DNA of 64,000 bases from JADJYF01 sp050186725 (GTDB lineage: Bacteria > Pseudomonadota > Gammaproteobacteria > Ga0077536). The stretch covers positions 1 to 64,000 of the forward strand of contig JBFWYG010000008.1 of the NCBI GenBank assembly GCA_050186725.1, in the 5' to 3' direction. Positions 38,685-47,587 of this stretch are shown piece by piece (position 1 is the stretch's first letter; the number at the start of each line of letters is the position of its first letter). The notes beneath the pieces are model-generated. The model ran no database searches and was not told the DNA's origin. It was given only the letters and a program-made list of their open reading frames with translations. The translations under genes were made by a program, and so were the position numbers.

Positions 38685-39902
38685 ATGCCCGCCTACGACT
38701 ACCTGGCCTTGACCGCGAGCGGCGCGCGCCAGCGCGGCGTCACCGAGGCCGACACCGAACAGCAGGCGCGCCAGCGTCTGCGTGACCAGGGACTCGTGCC
38801 GCTCAGCGTCGAAGCCAGCCGGCGCGGCAGCGGCGTCGCCAACCGGCGTCGCGCCTTCGGCCGCGGCGCGCGGCTGTCCGGCGACCAGGTGGTGCTGTTC
38901 ACGCGCCTGCTCGCCACGCTGCTGAATTCCGGCCTGCCGCTCGACGACGCGCTGACCGCGCTCTCCAAGCAGTCGGAGAGCGCGGACTTCAAGCGCGTCG
39001 CGCTCGACGTGCGCGCGCGCGTGCTGGAAGGCCATGGCCTGGCCGCGGGCCTCGACCAGTTCCCGCGCATCTTTCCGCCGGTGTACCGCGCGACCGTCGC
39101 GGCCGGCGCGCAGACCCGGCATCTGCCGACGGTGCTGGCGCGGCTCGCGGAGTTTCTCGAAGAACGCCAGAAGATTGCCTCGCGGCTCAAGGTCGCGATG
39201 ATCTACCCGGCCGTGTTGTCGGTGGTCGCCGCGGCGGTGGTCACCGGCCTGCTCGGCTACGTGGTGCCCGAGGTGGTGAAGGTCTTCACCGAGATGCACC
39301 GCGAACTGCCGGCGCTGACCCGCGGGCTGATCGCCACCAGCGATTTCGTACGCGCCTGGGGGTGGGCGGTGGCATTGGTATTGGCGGCGCTCACCTGGCT
39401 GCTGCGCGCGGTGTTCGCGCGGCCCGCGCCGCGTCTCGCGCGCGACGGGTTCGCGCTGCGCGTGCCGCTGGTCGGCACCCTGATCCGCGAGGCCGATGCC
39501 GGACGCTTCGCGCGCACGCTGGCCATCCTGCTCGGCAGTGGTCTCTCCATGCTCGAAGCGCTGCACATCGCCGGCAAGGCGGTCGCGAACCGCGCCACCG
39601 CGCTCGAGCTGGACGCCGCCATCGAACGCGTGCGCGAAGGCGCGGCGCTGTCGCAGGCCTTGAGCCGTGTACGAGGCTTTCCGCCGCTCCTCGCCCACCT
39701 GGTCGCGAACGGCGAGAACTCGGGCGAACTGCCGCGCATGCTGGACTCCGCGGCGGATGCCCACGAACGCAGCATGCAGGTCAAGATAGCCGTGCTGATG
39801 GGCCTCGCCGAGCCTCTGCTGATCCTGCTGATGGGCGCGATCGTGCTGGTGATCGTGCTCGCCATCCTGCTGCCGATCTTCGACATGAACCGGCTGGTGT
39901 AA
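38685..39902 (+). CDS. gspF: Type II secretion inner-membrane platform protein GspF
   Basis: The 405-residue product has the two T2SSF domains (VVLFTRLLATLLNSGLPLDDAL and GRFARTLAILLGSGLSMLEAL), three membrane helices and FPPLLAHLVANGENSGEL. It anchors the ATPase and the pseudopilus machinery. ATG 38685 is 11 nt after gspE. It is the last gene of gspCDEF and is followed by hairpins. Confidence 0.95.
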   Translation: MPAYDYLALTASGARQRGVTEADTEQQARQRLRDQGLVPLSVEASRRGSGVANRRRAFGRGARLSGDQVVLFTRLLATLLNSGLPLDDALTALSKQSESADFKRVALDVRARVLEGHGLAAGLDQFPRIFPPVYRATVAAGAQTRHLPTVLARLAEFLEERQKIASRLKVAMIYPAVLSVVAAAVVTGLLGYVVPEVVKVFTEMHRELPALTRGLIATSDFVRAWGWAVALVLAALTWLLRAVFARPAPRLARDGFALRVPLVGTLIREADAGRFARTLAILLGSGLSMLEALHIAGKAVANRATALELDAAIERVREGAALSQALSRVRGFPPLLAHLVANGENSGELPRMLDSAADAHERSMQVKIAVLMGLAEPLLILLMGAIVLVIVLAILLPIFDMNRLV

Positions 39903-39909
39903 TCAGATC

Positions 39910-39942
39910 GATACGGGGACACATGGGGAGAGACCCCGTATC
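39910..39942. terminator. Hairpin downstream of gspF
   Basis: GATACGGGG / CCCCGTATC, 9-bp arms with a 15-nt loop, begins 7 nt after the gspF stop. It could end gspCDEF transcription; there is no T-tract. Confidence 0.45.
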
Positions 39943-39947
39943 TGCAC

Positions 39948-40004
39948 GGCCGATTGAAATCGGCCCTACATCGGAGCCTGCTGTAGGGCGGGTTTCAACC
40001 CGCC
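39948..40004. repeat. Pair of REP-like palindromes (B then A type)
   Basis: GGCCGATTGAAATCGGCC followed by CTACA (39948-39970), then TGTAG and GGCGGGTTTCAACCCGCC (39982-40004). The same two palindromes recur at 56016-56245 and 61539-61630. Confidence 0.85.
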
Positions 40005-40042
40005 ATTCGGTTCCAGAGCGCACCATGGAGTGTCGGGTGCGA

Positions 40043-40091
40043 ATTCGGGGACAGACCACGGTTTCTGCGAAACCGTGGTCTGTCCCCGAAT
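40043..40091. repeat. Perfect 23-bp inverted repeat between convergent gsp operons
   Basis: Arms starting ATTCGGGGACAGACCACG (40043-40065) and its exact complement (40069-40091) enclose a 3-nt loop TGC. It lies 17 nt from the gspM stop. It could terminate both operons; the sequence also resembles REP/RAYT-associated elements, but no transposase gene is present. Confidence 0.85.
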
Positions 40092-40108
40092 ATGCCTGCG
40101 ACCCGCGC

Positions 40109-40591
40109 TCACCGCCCCTTCAACGTCAGATCCGCCCGCACCACCCCTGGCGCCTGCGCCTCGATGTTCGCCCGCTCCAGTTCCACGCCGGCCTCCTGGT
40201 CCAGGCTCACCAGCCAGGCCGCGAGCTTGGCGTAGGGAATGTCTTCCAGGTAGAGCGACAGCGCGCGCGCGCCGACCGGGGCCATCTTGCGCGCGTGGGG
40301 CTGGACGTCGGCGGCCTTGGCGCTGCTGGTGACGACCGCTAGCAGCGAGGCGTTCGGCGCGAGGCGCGCGCGCGCCGGCGCCTGGGCGCCGAGGGCCTGC
40401 GCTTCGGCGGCCACCTCGGTGAGATGGGCGCCGAGATCCCGCGCCGCGGCGAGCCGCGTGGCGAGACGCGCGTTGGCCTCGCTCATCGGATCGAGCACCA
40501 GCAGGAAGTACAGCGCGGCGGCGACCGTCAGCGCGCCGACGGTCAGAAGCACTTTCTCCGAGTCGCTGCGCGCGGCGAACCAGGCGTTCAT
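40109..40591 (-). CDS. gspM: Type II secretion protein GspM
   Basis: The 160-residue product has a short cytoplasmic start, a membrane helix (~15-35; VLLTVGALTVAAALYFLLV), a coiled region and a ferredoxin-like C-terminal domain (ALSLYLEDIPYAKLAAWLVSLDQEAGVELERANI). It pairs with GspL in the inner-membrane platform. The start shares a base with the gspL stop. Last gene of the minus-strand operon; no gspN follows. Confidence 0.88.
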   Translation of the reverse strand: MNAWFAARSDSEKVLLTVGALTVAAALYFLLVLDPMSEANARLATRLAAARDLGAHLTEVAAEAQALGAQAPARARLAPNASLLAVVTSSAKAADVQPHARKMAPVGARALSLYLEDIPYAKLAAWLVSLDQEAGVELERANIEAQAPGVVRADLTLKGR

Positions 40592-41781
40592 CAGGAACCC
40601 ACCTGCACGCGCAGTCGGGCCACGACCTTGCCGTCCGCGGCCTCGGCGCTGACCGTCTCAGCGCCGAGCCCGGCGCCAAGCAGTGCGCCACGCAGGGCCT
40701 CGACGGCGTCCATGCCCGCCACTTCCACGCCGAGTTCCAGCAGGCCGCCGGCGAAGCTCGCCAGCGTCACGCGGGTGTCTTTCGGAAACTCGTTCTGGCG
40801 CACCTGTTCGATGCGCGCTAGCAGATCGAGCAGGCGCGGGGTGGCGGTGCTGCCGCCGCGCAGCGCGGCCAGCGCCTGGTCGGCTTGCACGCGCGGATTG
40901 ACCAGGCGCGTGACCTCGGGAAAGGTCGCGCGGAACAACGCTTCGTTGGCCGCGTTCTGGGCGCTCGCCTCCCGTTCCAGGACGCTGTGCTGCCAGGCGA
41001 GCAAGGCCGGCCAGGCCAGCACCGTCAACGCCGCGACCGCCGCCGCCGCGCGCCACAGCCGACCCGCCCGCGCGCGCTGCGCGCTCATGCTGGCGGTCTC
41101 GAACAGGCGCAGGTCCGCCTCGTCCGCGAGCGTCGCGAGTTGCTCGCCGGGCGTGAGCGGCGCGCGCCACACCACCTCCAGCCCTTGCAGGGCGGCGCGC
41201 GGCCAGGCCTCGGGTTCAGCGTTCGCCAGCACCACCACGCGCGCGGTGTCCGGCAGCTGCTGGCGCAGCAGGGGCAGCAGCCCGGCGAGGCCCGCGAGGT
41301 CGGTCTTGAACGCTTCGCCCGCGGCGGTGCGCAGCAGCGCCGAGTCGCCGTCCAGGGCGATGGTCCAGCCGTCCTGCGTGCGCGGCAGACCGCAGGCCTC
41401 GGGCAGCACCAGGCGCGGCTCGAGGCCGGCGTTGCGCAGCGCCTCGCCGAGCGCCTCGCGCCACGCGCGTTCGATAGCCGCCAGCGCGTAGCGGCCATCA
41501 CCGCGCGCGGCCAGCGCGAAATGGAGTTCGTCCAGCGGCTGCGCGAGGCGCTCCTCGGCGGCAAAAGGCGCGGCCTGGCGCGCGGTGCGCAGGTCGGCGA
41601 CCGGCAGTTCCAGTATCAGCAGCGTGACCCGCGCGGCGTCCACCAGCAGCACGCACTCGCGTCCCGCGAGCGCGGTGGCGAAGACCGGCAGTCCGTCGCT
41701 GCGCGCGCGACCGTCGTCGTCTCGCCAGTGCAGGCGCATGCAGTCCTGCGGGTCGACTCGCGCGATCAGCGTGTCATTCAT
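40591..41781 (-). CDS. gspL: Type II secretion protein GspL
   Basis: The 396-residue product has an actin-like cytoplasmic domain (~1-240; VLLVDAARVTLLILELPVADL, PFAAEERLAQPLDELHFAL), a membrane helix at ~250-270 (AAAAVAALTVLAWPALLAW) and a periplasmic ferredoxin-like domain at the end (LLDLLARIEQVRQN, VSAEAADGKVVARLRV). It links GspE to the platform. It overlaps gspK by 8 nt. Confidence 0.9.
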   Translation of the reverse strand: MNDTLIARVDPQDCMRLHWRDDDGRARSDGLPVFATALAGRECVLLVDAARVTLLILELPVADLRTARQAAPFAAEERLAQPLDELHFALAARGDGRYALAAIERAWREALGEALRNAGLEPRLVLPEACGLPRTQDGWTIALDGDSALLRTAAGEAFKTDLAGLAGLLPLLRQQLPDTARVVVLANAEPEAWPRAALQGLEVVWRAPLTPGEQLATLADEADLRLFETASMSAQRARAGRLWRAAAAVAALTVLAWPALLAWQHSVLEREASAQNAANEALFRATFPEVTRLVNPRVQADQALAALRGGSTATPRLLDLLARIEQVRQNEFPKDTRVTLASFAGGLLELGVEVAGMDAVEALRGALLGAGLGAETVSAEAADGKVVARLRVQVGS

Positions 41782-42973
41782 CGAACCAGCCCTTGTCGCG
41801 GGACAGCACGGTCACGGCGTCACCGCCGGGTCGCGCGAGCAGCGCGCGGGCGGTGAACTGCGAATCGCCGCTGCGCACCTGCATGCGCAGGCTGAAGTAC
41901 TGCGAGTTCACCGCGAGTCCCTCGCTCACCACCGGCCGGCCGGCGACCATCGGCAAGGCCAGCAACTCGGCGACGCTGCGCAGCGGCCGCACGCGGCGGG
42001 TGTGTTCGATCATCTCCGCGGTGGAACGATCGAAGGCCGGGCTCAGGCTCATCAGCACTTCGAGCGGCGCGGTATTCAGGTTGATGGGCGTAGTCATGGG
42101 TAGCACGGTGACGAATCTTCGCAGCTTCTCATAGGTCTTGGCATCGATGCCTCGCACCAGGCGCAATTCGCTCACGTCGGCGAAGGCGCGGTTCGCCGCG
42201 CGATAGGGCGGCGACTGGCGCATGTAATAGTCGTCCTCGGCGCCGTTCGGAAAGCGCGTGTCGCTGTCCGCGTCCAGCCAGTCGAGGATCGCCGGCAACA
42301 CCGCGTCGTCGATTTCGAGCGTACGCAGCAAGAGCGCGAGGCGCGCCACCGCGACCTGCTGCTCGCTCAAGGTGAGGCCCTGGCCCGCGGCGCCCGCGCT
42401 GGTCGGCATGCCGGCCCCGACCACGCCCGGCAGGGTCGCGAGCGCCATCATCGCCAGGCTGTCGCCGCCGGGCGCCTCGTCGCGCGGGTTCGCGTCCCGC
42501 GGGCGCCCGGACAGACCACTGCCCGCGCCGCCACCCGACGCAACGTCCTGGTCCGCCGCCGCGGCGTCCCTCGCCGGCGGCGGGGCCGACGTTTCCTCCG
42601 CCTCCCGACGCGCGTCGCCGCCCGCTGCGAGCACGTCTGGCGCGAACGCGATGTCGCGCAGGTTGAACAGCGCCTGCGCGTCCTGCAGCGTGGCGTTGCC
42701 GCGGCCCTCGGCGCGATCGACCAGCAGGGGAACCTGCGCCCACAGGTCGTCCTCGGCGTCGAAGGCCTCGCCGCGCGCGTCCCGCGCCAGCGCGCGCCGC
42801 GCCTCGTCCTCCAGCGCCTCGAACAGCGGTGTCGCGGCGCGCGCCTCGAAACCGCGCGCGGTGGCGGCGATGCCGTGCGCGCTGCGCAGCCCGATGGTGG
42901 CCGCGAGCGCCACCACCAGCACGACTATCACCAGCGCGCCGAGCAGCGCCATGCCGTGTTGCCTGGCGCGCAT
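41774..42973 (-). CDS. gspK: Type II secretion minor pseudopilin GspK
   Basis: The 399-residue product begins with a prepilin-like leader (RARQHG^MALLGALVIV), lacking Glu5 as is usual for GspK. It has the large GspK α-domain (PLFEALEDEARRALARDARG, LDWLDADSDTRFPNGAEDDYY, INLNTAPLEVLMSL). A low-complexity Ala/Gly/Pro/Asp insertion (~135-190) makes it longer than most GspK. It caps the pseudopilus tip with GspI/GspJ. ATG overlaps the gspJ stop by one base. Confidence 0.92.
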   Translation of the reverse strand: MRARQHGMALLGALVIVVLVVALAATIGLRSAHGIAATARGFEARAATPLFEALEDEARRALARDARGEAFDAEDDLWAQVPLLVDRAEGRGNATLQDAQALFNLRDIAFAPDVLAAGGDARREAEETSAPPPARDAAAADQDVASGGGAGSGLSGRPRDANPRDEAPGGDSLAMMALATLPGVVGAGMPTSAGAAGQGLTLSEQQVAVARLALLLRTLEIDDAVLPAILDWLDADSDTRFPNGAEDDYYMRQSPPYRAANRAFADVSELRLVRGIDAKTYEKLRRFVTVLPMTTPINLNTAPLEVLMSLSPAFDRSTAEMIEHTRRVRPLRSVAELLALPMVAGRPVVSEGLAVNSQYFSLRMQVRSGDSQFTARALLARPGGDAVTVLSRDKGWFDE

Positions 42974-43566
42974 CAGCCCGGGCCCTCGAGCACGCGCCGC
43001 AGGACACGCGAGTCGGCGAAGCGCAGGCGGAATTCCAGCCCGCGCGGCAGGTCATCGGCCACCACTTCGTCCTCGTCCCGCGGCCAGAACGGTGTCCAGG
43101 TCTCGCCGTCGAAGAAGCGCAGTTCCAGCGCGCCGACATCCTTCAGCAGGCGCTGGCTGCGAAAACCGGTGTCGGGCGTGCGATCGAGCACGTCCCACAC
43201 GTCGCGGTACAGCGCGCCGTCCTGCAGCCGGTAGCGCACGCGGCGCAGCGCCGGCTGGCCATCGTCCACCAGGTCGCTGACGCGCCGCGTGAAGGTCAGC
43301 AGTTCTCCGCGCAGGCCGGCGCGGAGCGCCGGCTCGGATTCGCCGAGCGCGTCGCGCACGCCGCGCGGCGCCAGCGCGCCAAGGTCCTGCTCCATCACGG
43401 TCACGGCGTGACGCAGCGCGGCCTGGCGCGCGCTGCTCGCGGCGAGCCCGGCGTCGAGCGACATCACCTGGCGCAGGCCGCCGTAGGACAAGGTCGCGAG
43501 CACCGCGAAGATCGCCACCGCGACCAGCAGTTCGAGCAGGGTGAAGCCACGCGTCCGGCGCGTCAT
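42973..43566 (-). CDS. gspJ: Type II secretion minor pseudopilin GspJ
   Basis: The 197-residue product starts at ATG 43566 with prepilin site TRRTRG^FTLLELLVAVAIF (Glu5 present), then GspJ features (AVTVMEQDLGALAPRG, VRYRLQDGALYRDVWDVLDRT). An upstream extension of the frame is unsupported. Start overlaps the gspI stop by 4 nt. Confidence 0.92.
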   Translation of the reverse strand: MTRRTRGFTLLELLVAVAIFAVLATLSYGGLRQVMSLDAGLAASSARQAALRHAVTVMEQDLGALAPRGVRDALGESEPALRAGLRGELLTFTRRVSDLVDDGQPALRRVRYRLQDGALYRDVWDVLDRTPDTGFRSQRLLKDVGALELRFFDGETWTPFWPRDEDEVVADDLPRGLEFRLRFADSRVLRRVLEGPG

Positions 43567-43991
43567 TCCGCGCTCCGCGTCTCGCGCTCGACGTACAGCC
43601 GCGCGAGCGGCGTGGCGCTGCGCGGGCCGTCGCGTACGTCGACCGTGATCCCGTAGCGCGGCGGCGGCGTGACCTCGGGCGCGTCGGGATCCTCGCGCAG
43701 CGACTCGCGAGGCGGCGGTGGCAATTCGCGCACCACGAGGCGCACCTGCAGCCGCCGCCCGAGGATCTCCTCCACACCCTCGCGCTTGTCCGCCACCAGC
43801 CCTCGGTGCTCGAGCAGGTACTGCGCGAGCACGTTGCTCGCCGCCCACTCCGCCACCTGGCGGCTTTCGAGATGGGCCTGGCTCGCGATCGCCTCGCGCA
43901 CCAGCCCGAGCACGCCGCCCAGCACGGTCGCGACCAGCGCCAGGGCCACCAGCACTTCCAGCAGGGTGAAGCCCGCGGCGCGGCGCATCAC
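43563..43991 (-). CDS. gspI: Type II secretion minor pseudopilin GspI
   Basis: The 142-residue product has prepilin site MMRRAAG^FTLLEVLVALAL (Glu5 present) followed by SNVLAQYLLEHR and a C-terminal β-domain. A Pro-rich insert (ELPPPPRES) interrupts the middle. Its start overlaps the gspH stop by 4 nt. Confidence 0.9.
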   Translation of the reverse strand: MMRRAAGFTLLEVLVALALVATVLGGVLGLVREAIASQAHLESRQVAEWAASNVLAQYLLEHRGLVADKREGVEEILGRRLQVRLVVRELPPPPRESLREDPDAPEVTPPPRYGITVDVRDGPRSATPLARLYVERETRSAE

Positions 43992-44500
43992 GACGACGGT
44001 CCGACCCAGTCGGCGACGAACATGCCGTCCAGGTCGTCGCGAAAGCGGTAGTGCTCGCGCTCACCGTGCGCGCCGAGCATCACCGCGCCGATGCGCGTCT
44101 CGCCATCGGGCAGGCACACCACCGCCGGCCGCGTCCCACCGGCGCGCGCCAGCGCGATCTCGAGGCCGATGGGCAGTCGGTGCAGGTCCGGCTCGCCGCG
44201 CGGCGTGAGCCGTGGCTGCCAACGGCCTCGGTAGTGTTCGAAGCCATACGCGTCGCCGCGCAGCCGTATGCCGACCGGCGCACCGGACAGCACCGCGCTG
44301 TCACGGCATTCCTCCAGCGCCAGGACGAACTGCCGCGCTTCGGCGGCGAGCGCCTCACCGCGGCGGTCGGGGAGCGCCAGGCGCACCACCACCAGCAGCA
44401 CGCCGATGATGGCGACCACCACCATCACCTCCAGCAGGGTGAAGCCGCGCGGCGTGCGGCCGCCCGCGCTATTGCGTGGTCCAGTTGCCGATGTCGGCAT
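43988..44500 (-). CDS. gspH: Type II secretion minor pseudopilin GspH
   Basis: The 170-residue product from ATG 44500 has prepilin site GGRTPRG^FTLLEVMVVVAI with Glu5, then AEARQFVLALEECRDSAVLSG typical of GspH. The leader is ~18 residues, so a later start is possible. The gene overlaps gspG by 32 nt. Confidence 0.9.
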   Translation of the reverse strand: MPTSATGPRNSAGGRTPRGFTLLEVMVVVAIIGVLLVVVRLALPDRRGEALAAEARQFVLALEECRDSAVLSGAPVGIRLRGDAYGFEHYRGRWQPRLTPRGEPDLHRLPIGLEIALARAGGTRPAVVCLPDGETRIGAVMLGAHGEREHYRFRDDLDGMFVADWVGPSS

Positions 44501-44924
44501 TGAACCCCTCGCCGCCGGGTATGCCGTCGGCACCATGGGAGTAGAGATCGAAATTGTTGTGCTGCCCGGGGTAGAGGTACTGGTAGTCACCACCCCACGG
44601 ATCCTTGGGGACTGCCTCGATGTAGCCGTCGTCCTTGTAGCGCGCGCCGGGCGGCAGGCCAGCGGGCTTGCGCACCAGGGCTTCCAGGCCCTGCTCGGTG
44701 GTCGGATAGGTGAGGTTGTCGAGCTTGAACAGGTCGAGCGCCGCGCCGATGGCGCGCAGGTCCTGCTGGGCGCGCACCACGCGCGCCTCGTCCGGACGGC
44801 TCATGACGCGCGGCACGACGATCGCTGCGAGGATGCCGAGGATCACCACCACCACCATCACTTCGATGAGCGTGAAGCCCGGCGAGAAGCGATGGCGCGG
44901 CGGCATGCGACGGGTACGGCCCAC
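44469..44924 (-). CDS. gspG: Type II secretion major pseudopilin GspG
   Basis: The 151-residue product has leader ending RFSPG^FTLIEVMVVVVILG (Glu5 present), VPRVMSRPDEARVVRAQQDL, TTEQGLEALV and the calcium-site end region (DPWGGDYQYLYPG, HGADGIPGGEGFNADIGNW). GTG 44924 follows a purine-rich AGAGGAAGA site. It heads gspGHIJKLM, in which every junction overlaps; a possible −10 TACACT lies ~35 nt upstream. Confidence 0.96.
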   Translation of the reverse strand: MGRTRRMPPRHRFSPGFTLIEVMVVVVILGILAAIVVPRVMSRPDEARVVRAQQDLRAIGAALDLFKLDNLTYPTTEQGLEALVRKPAGLPPGARYKDDGYIEAVPKDPWGGDYQYLYPGQHNNFDLYSHGADGIPGGEGFNADIGNWTTQ

Positions 44925-45122
44925 GGACTCTTCCTCTCACGCTCTACGATGGCCGGCTAGTGTAACCGTGGCTCATGCAAGCGTCATGACCGCGCGCTGT
45001 GCCGCATGTCACGCCGCCGCGCGGCGGCGGCGTGCTGGAACTTCACGCTTTCGATCCAGTCGTTCCAGCCAGTAGAATCGATCCGTGGCCGGCCCTCGCC
45101 GCCGGATGCGAAAGTAGGCAAG

Positions 45123-46103
45123 GTGGACATCAGAACCGAGACCCGCGCGGCCATAGTGCAGCTGCGTGACTACGTGACACGCCGCATCCTCGGCCAGGAC
45201 CACCTGGTGGAGCGCATGCTGGTGGCGCTGCTCGCCGACGGCCACCTGCTGGTGGAGGGCGCGCCGGGCCTGGCCAAGACTCGCGCCATCAAGGTGCTGT
45301 CGGAAGGCATCGAAGGCGAGTTCCATCGCATCCAGTTCACGCCCGATCTGCTGCCGGCCGACCTGACCGGCACCGAGATCTACCGTCCGCAGGACGGCAG
45401 CTTCACCTTTCAGCAGGGCCCGCTGTTCCACAACCTGGTGCTGGCCGACGAAGTGAACCGCGCGCCGGCCAAGGTGCAGTCGGCGCTCCTCGAAGCCATG
45501 GCCGAACGCCAGATCACCATCGGCCGCGTGTCCTACCCGCTGCCGGAACTCTTCATGGTGATGGCGACCCAGAACCCGCTGGAGCACGAAGGCACCTACC
45601 CCTTGCCCGAGGCCCAGCTCGATCGCTTCCTGCTGCACATCCTGATCGACTATCCGCGCCACGAGGACGAGAAGCGCATCCTGCACCTCGCCCGCCAGGA
45701 AGCCGCCAGCAGCGCGCCCCACGCGCTGTCGGCCTCGCCGGTGGTGGACCAGGCGCAGATCTTCGCGGCGCGCCGCGAGGTGCTCGATGTCTACATGAGC
45801 GAAGACGTCGAGAACTACCTGATGGAAATCGTGTTCGCGACCCGCGCGCCGTCCGCCTACGGCAGCGATCTCGCAGGCTGGCTGGCCTACGGCGGCAGTC
45901 CGCGCGCCACCATCGCCATCGACCGCGCGGCGCGCGCGCACGCCTGGCTGCGCGGCCAGGACTTCGTCTGCCCGGCCGACGTGCAGGACGTGGCGCGCGA
46001 CGCGCTGCGCCACCGCGTGATCCTGAACTACGAAGCGGCCGCCGACGGCGTCACCCCGGACAGATTCATCGGCCAGCTGCTGGAGCGCATCCCGGTACCC
46101 TGA
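45123..46103 (+). CDS. MoxR-family AAA+ ATPase
   Basis: The 326-residue product from GTG 45123 has Walker A GAPGLAKT (46-53), Walker B LVLADEVNRA, sensor 1 MVMATQNPLEHEGTYPLPEAQLDRF and the lid region QDVARDALRHRV. MoxR ATPases act as chaperones with VWA proteins, here those downstream. Starting at the upstream frame opening (45006) would add ~39 non-conserved residues. TAGAAT (45073-45078) could be the −10. It is divergent from gspG. Confidence 0.93.
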   Translation: MDIRTETRAAIVQLRDYVTRRILGQDHLVERMLVALLADGHLLVEGAPGLAKTRAIKVLSEGIEGEFHRIQFTPDLLPADLTGTEIYRPQDGSFTFQQGPLFHNLVLADEVNRAPAKVQSALLEAMAERQITIGRVSYPLPELFMVMATQNPLEHEGTYPLPEAQLDRFLLHILIDYPRHEDEKRILHLARQEAASSAPHALSASPVVDQAQIFAARREVLDVYMSEDVENYLMEIVFATRAPSAYGSDLAGWLAYGGSPRATIAIDRAARAHAWLRGQDFVCPADVQDVARDALRHRVILNYEAAADGVTPDRFIGQLLERIPVP

Positions 46104-46125
46104 ACGGGGCCGGTCACCGCGTCGC

Positions 46126-47076
46126 ATGCGCGCCGCCCACACTGCCCCACCCGCGCCTGCTGCCGCCGGCCGCGAACGCGTCGAACCGCAGCTTCGCGAG
46201 TTGCTGGCGCTGGCCGCCCAGGCCGGCGCGCTGCCGCCCTGGACCCGCGCCATCCGCAACCGCAGCAGCGGCCCCTTCCTGTCGCGCTTCCGCGGTCGTG
46301 GCATGGAGTACGACGAATCCCGCCCCTACCTGCCGGGCGACGACATCCGTCAGCTCGACTGGCGCGTCACCGCGCGCACCGGCCGGCCGCACACCAAGTT
46401 GTTCCGCGAGGAGCGCGAGCGCCCGGTGCTCCTGTGCGTGGATTTCCGCGGCCCGATGTTCTTCGCCACCCGCGGCGTGTTCAAGGTCGTGCAGGCGGCG
46501 CGCGCCGCGGCGCTGCTCGCCTGGCGCGCGCAGCAGAACGGCGACCGCCTGGGCGGGCTCCTGTTCGCCGACGACGAACACCACGAGCTGCCGCCGCGGC
46601 GGGGTCGCGCGGCGACGCTGCGCTGGCTGAAACTCCTGGCCGACAGCGCGCCGCGGCTGCGTACCGCGCCGCCGGTCGCCACGCCGGCCCCGCTGGCGGC
46701 CACCTTCACGCGTCTCGCGCGGGTCGCCAAGCCCGGCACGCTGATCTTCGTGATCAGTGACTTTCGCGGCTTCGACGATGCCGCGCGCGCCGCGCTGGCG
46801 CGCCTCGGCCAGCATGCGGACCTGGGCCTCATCCTGGTCCACGATGCCCTCGAAGCGGCGTTTCCGATGCTGGACGAAGCGGCCACCATCGCGAGCGGCG
46901 AGCGGCGCCTGCGCCTGGCCGGCGTGGGCGCGAGCCAGCGTGAGCGCTATGCCGCGCAGTTCGAGGCGCGGGTCGCGACGGTGCGCGGGCTGTGCCGCGA
47001 GCAGGGCCTGCTGTTCGCGAGTCTCGACACCGGCGCCGATCCGGTCGCGGCGCTGATGCGCATGTTCGGCGGCTGA
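46126..47076 (+). CDS. DUF58 protein of the MoxR-VWA (Bat) operon
   Basis: The 316-residue product contains FLSRFRGRGMEYDESRPYLPGDDIRQLDWRVTAR split across residues ~45-85, the DUF58 signature, followed by a VWA-like fold (VLLCVDFRGPMFF, LIFVISDF). There is no membrane helix, so it is cytoplasmic. It lies 22 nt after moxR and 4 nt before the DUF4381 gene. Exact function of the family is not settled. Confidence 0.9.
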   Translation: MRAAHTAPPAPAAAGRERVEPQLRELLALAAQAGALPPWTRAIRNRSSGPFLSRFRGRGMEYDESRPYLPGDDIRQLDWRVTARTGRPHTKLFREERERPVLLCVDFRGPMFFATRGVFKVVQAARAAALLAWRAQQNGDRLGGLLFADDEHHELPPRRGRAATLRWLKLLADSAPRLRTAPPVATPAPLAATFTRLARVAKPGTLIFVISDFRGFDDAARAALARLGQHADLGLILVHDALEAAFPMLDEAATIASGERRLRLAGVGASQRERYAAQFEARVATVRGLCREQGLLFASLDTGADPVAALMRMFGG

Positions 47077-47080
47077 GTCC

Positions 47081-47587
47081 ATGGCGGCCCCGACGCTCGA
47101 GCTGCGCGACATCCACCTGCCCGCCCCGGTGTCGTGGTGGCCGCTCGCCCCAGGCTGGTGGCTGCTGCTGATCGCCGTGCTGCTGGCCGCGCTCGGCCTC
47201 GTGCTGTGGCGGCGCGGCGCGCCGACGCGCCGCCTGCGTCGCGCCGCGCTGGCCGAACTCGCCGCCATCGAAGCGGCCTACGTGACGGCCGGCGACGGCC
47301 ATGCCTGCGCGGCGGCCCTGTCCCGCCTGCTGCATCGCCTCGCCGTGCTCGCACGCGGGTCGGGCGCGAGCGAGGTCGATTACGCGGCGCTCGCCGCGAC
47401 GCTCGGGGCGCTGCGCGCCGGTCCGCCGCCCGCGCCCCTCGAGCGCGTGATGACGGCCGCACCCTACTCGCCAAGCGCGGCACGCGGTCTCGCCGGCGAC
47501 GACTACCGCGCCGCGGTGAGCGCCCTGCGGCCCTGGCTCGCGCGCCTGCGCGCGCCGGCGCCCGGTGTCCCCCATGCTGCACTTTGA
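47081..47587 (+). CDS. DUF4381 membrane protein
   Basis: The 168-residue product has LRDIHLPAPVSWWPLAPGWWLLL followed by a membrane helix (~22-45) and a helical cytoplasmic domain, the DUF4381 pattern common in gammaproteobacterial Bat operons. Its last 14 nt overlap the next gene. Confidence 0.88.
   Translation: MAAPTLELRDIHLPAPVSWWPLAPGWWLLLIAVLLAALGLVLWRRGAPTRRLRRAALAELAAIEAAYVTAGDGHACAAALSRLLHRLAVLARGSGASEVDYAALAATLGALRAGPPPAPLERVMTAAPYSPSAARGLAGDDYRAAVSALRPWLARLRAPAPGVPHAAL

Noticed and set aside
39903..40108. Transposon remnant with transposase
   Set aside because: Only palindromes are present; no transposase-like coding sequence occurs.
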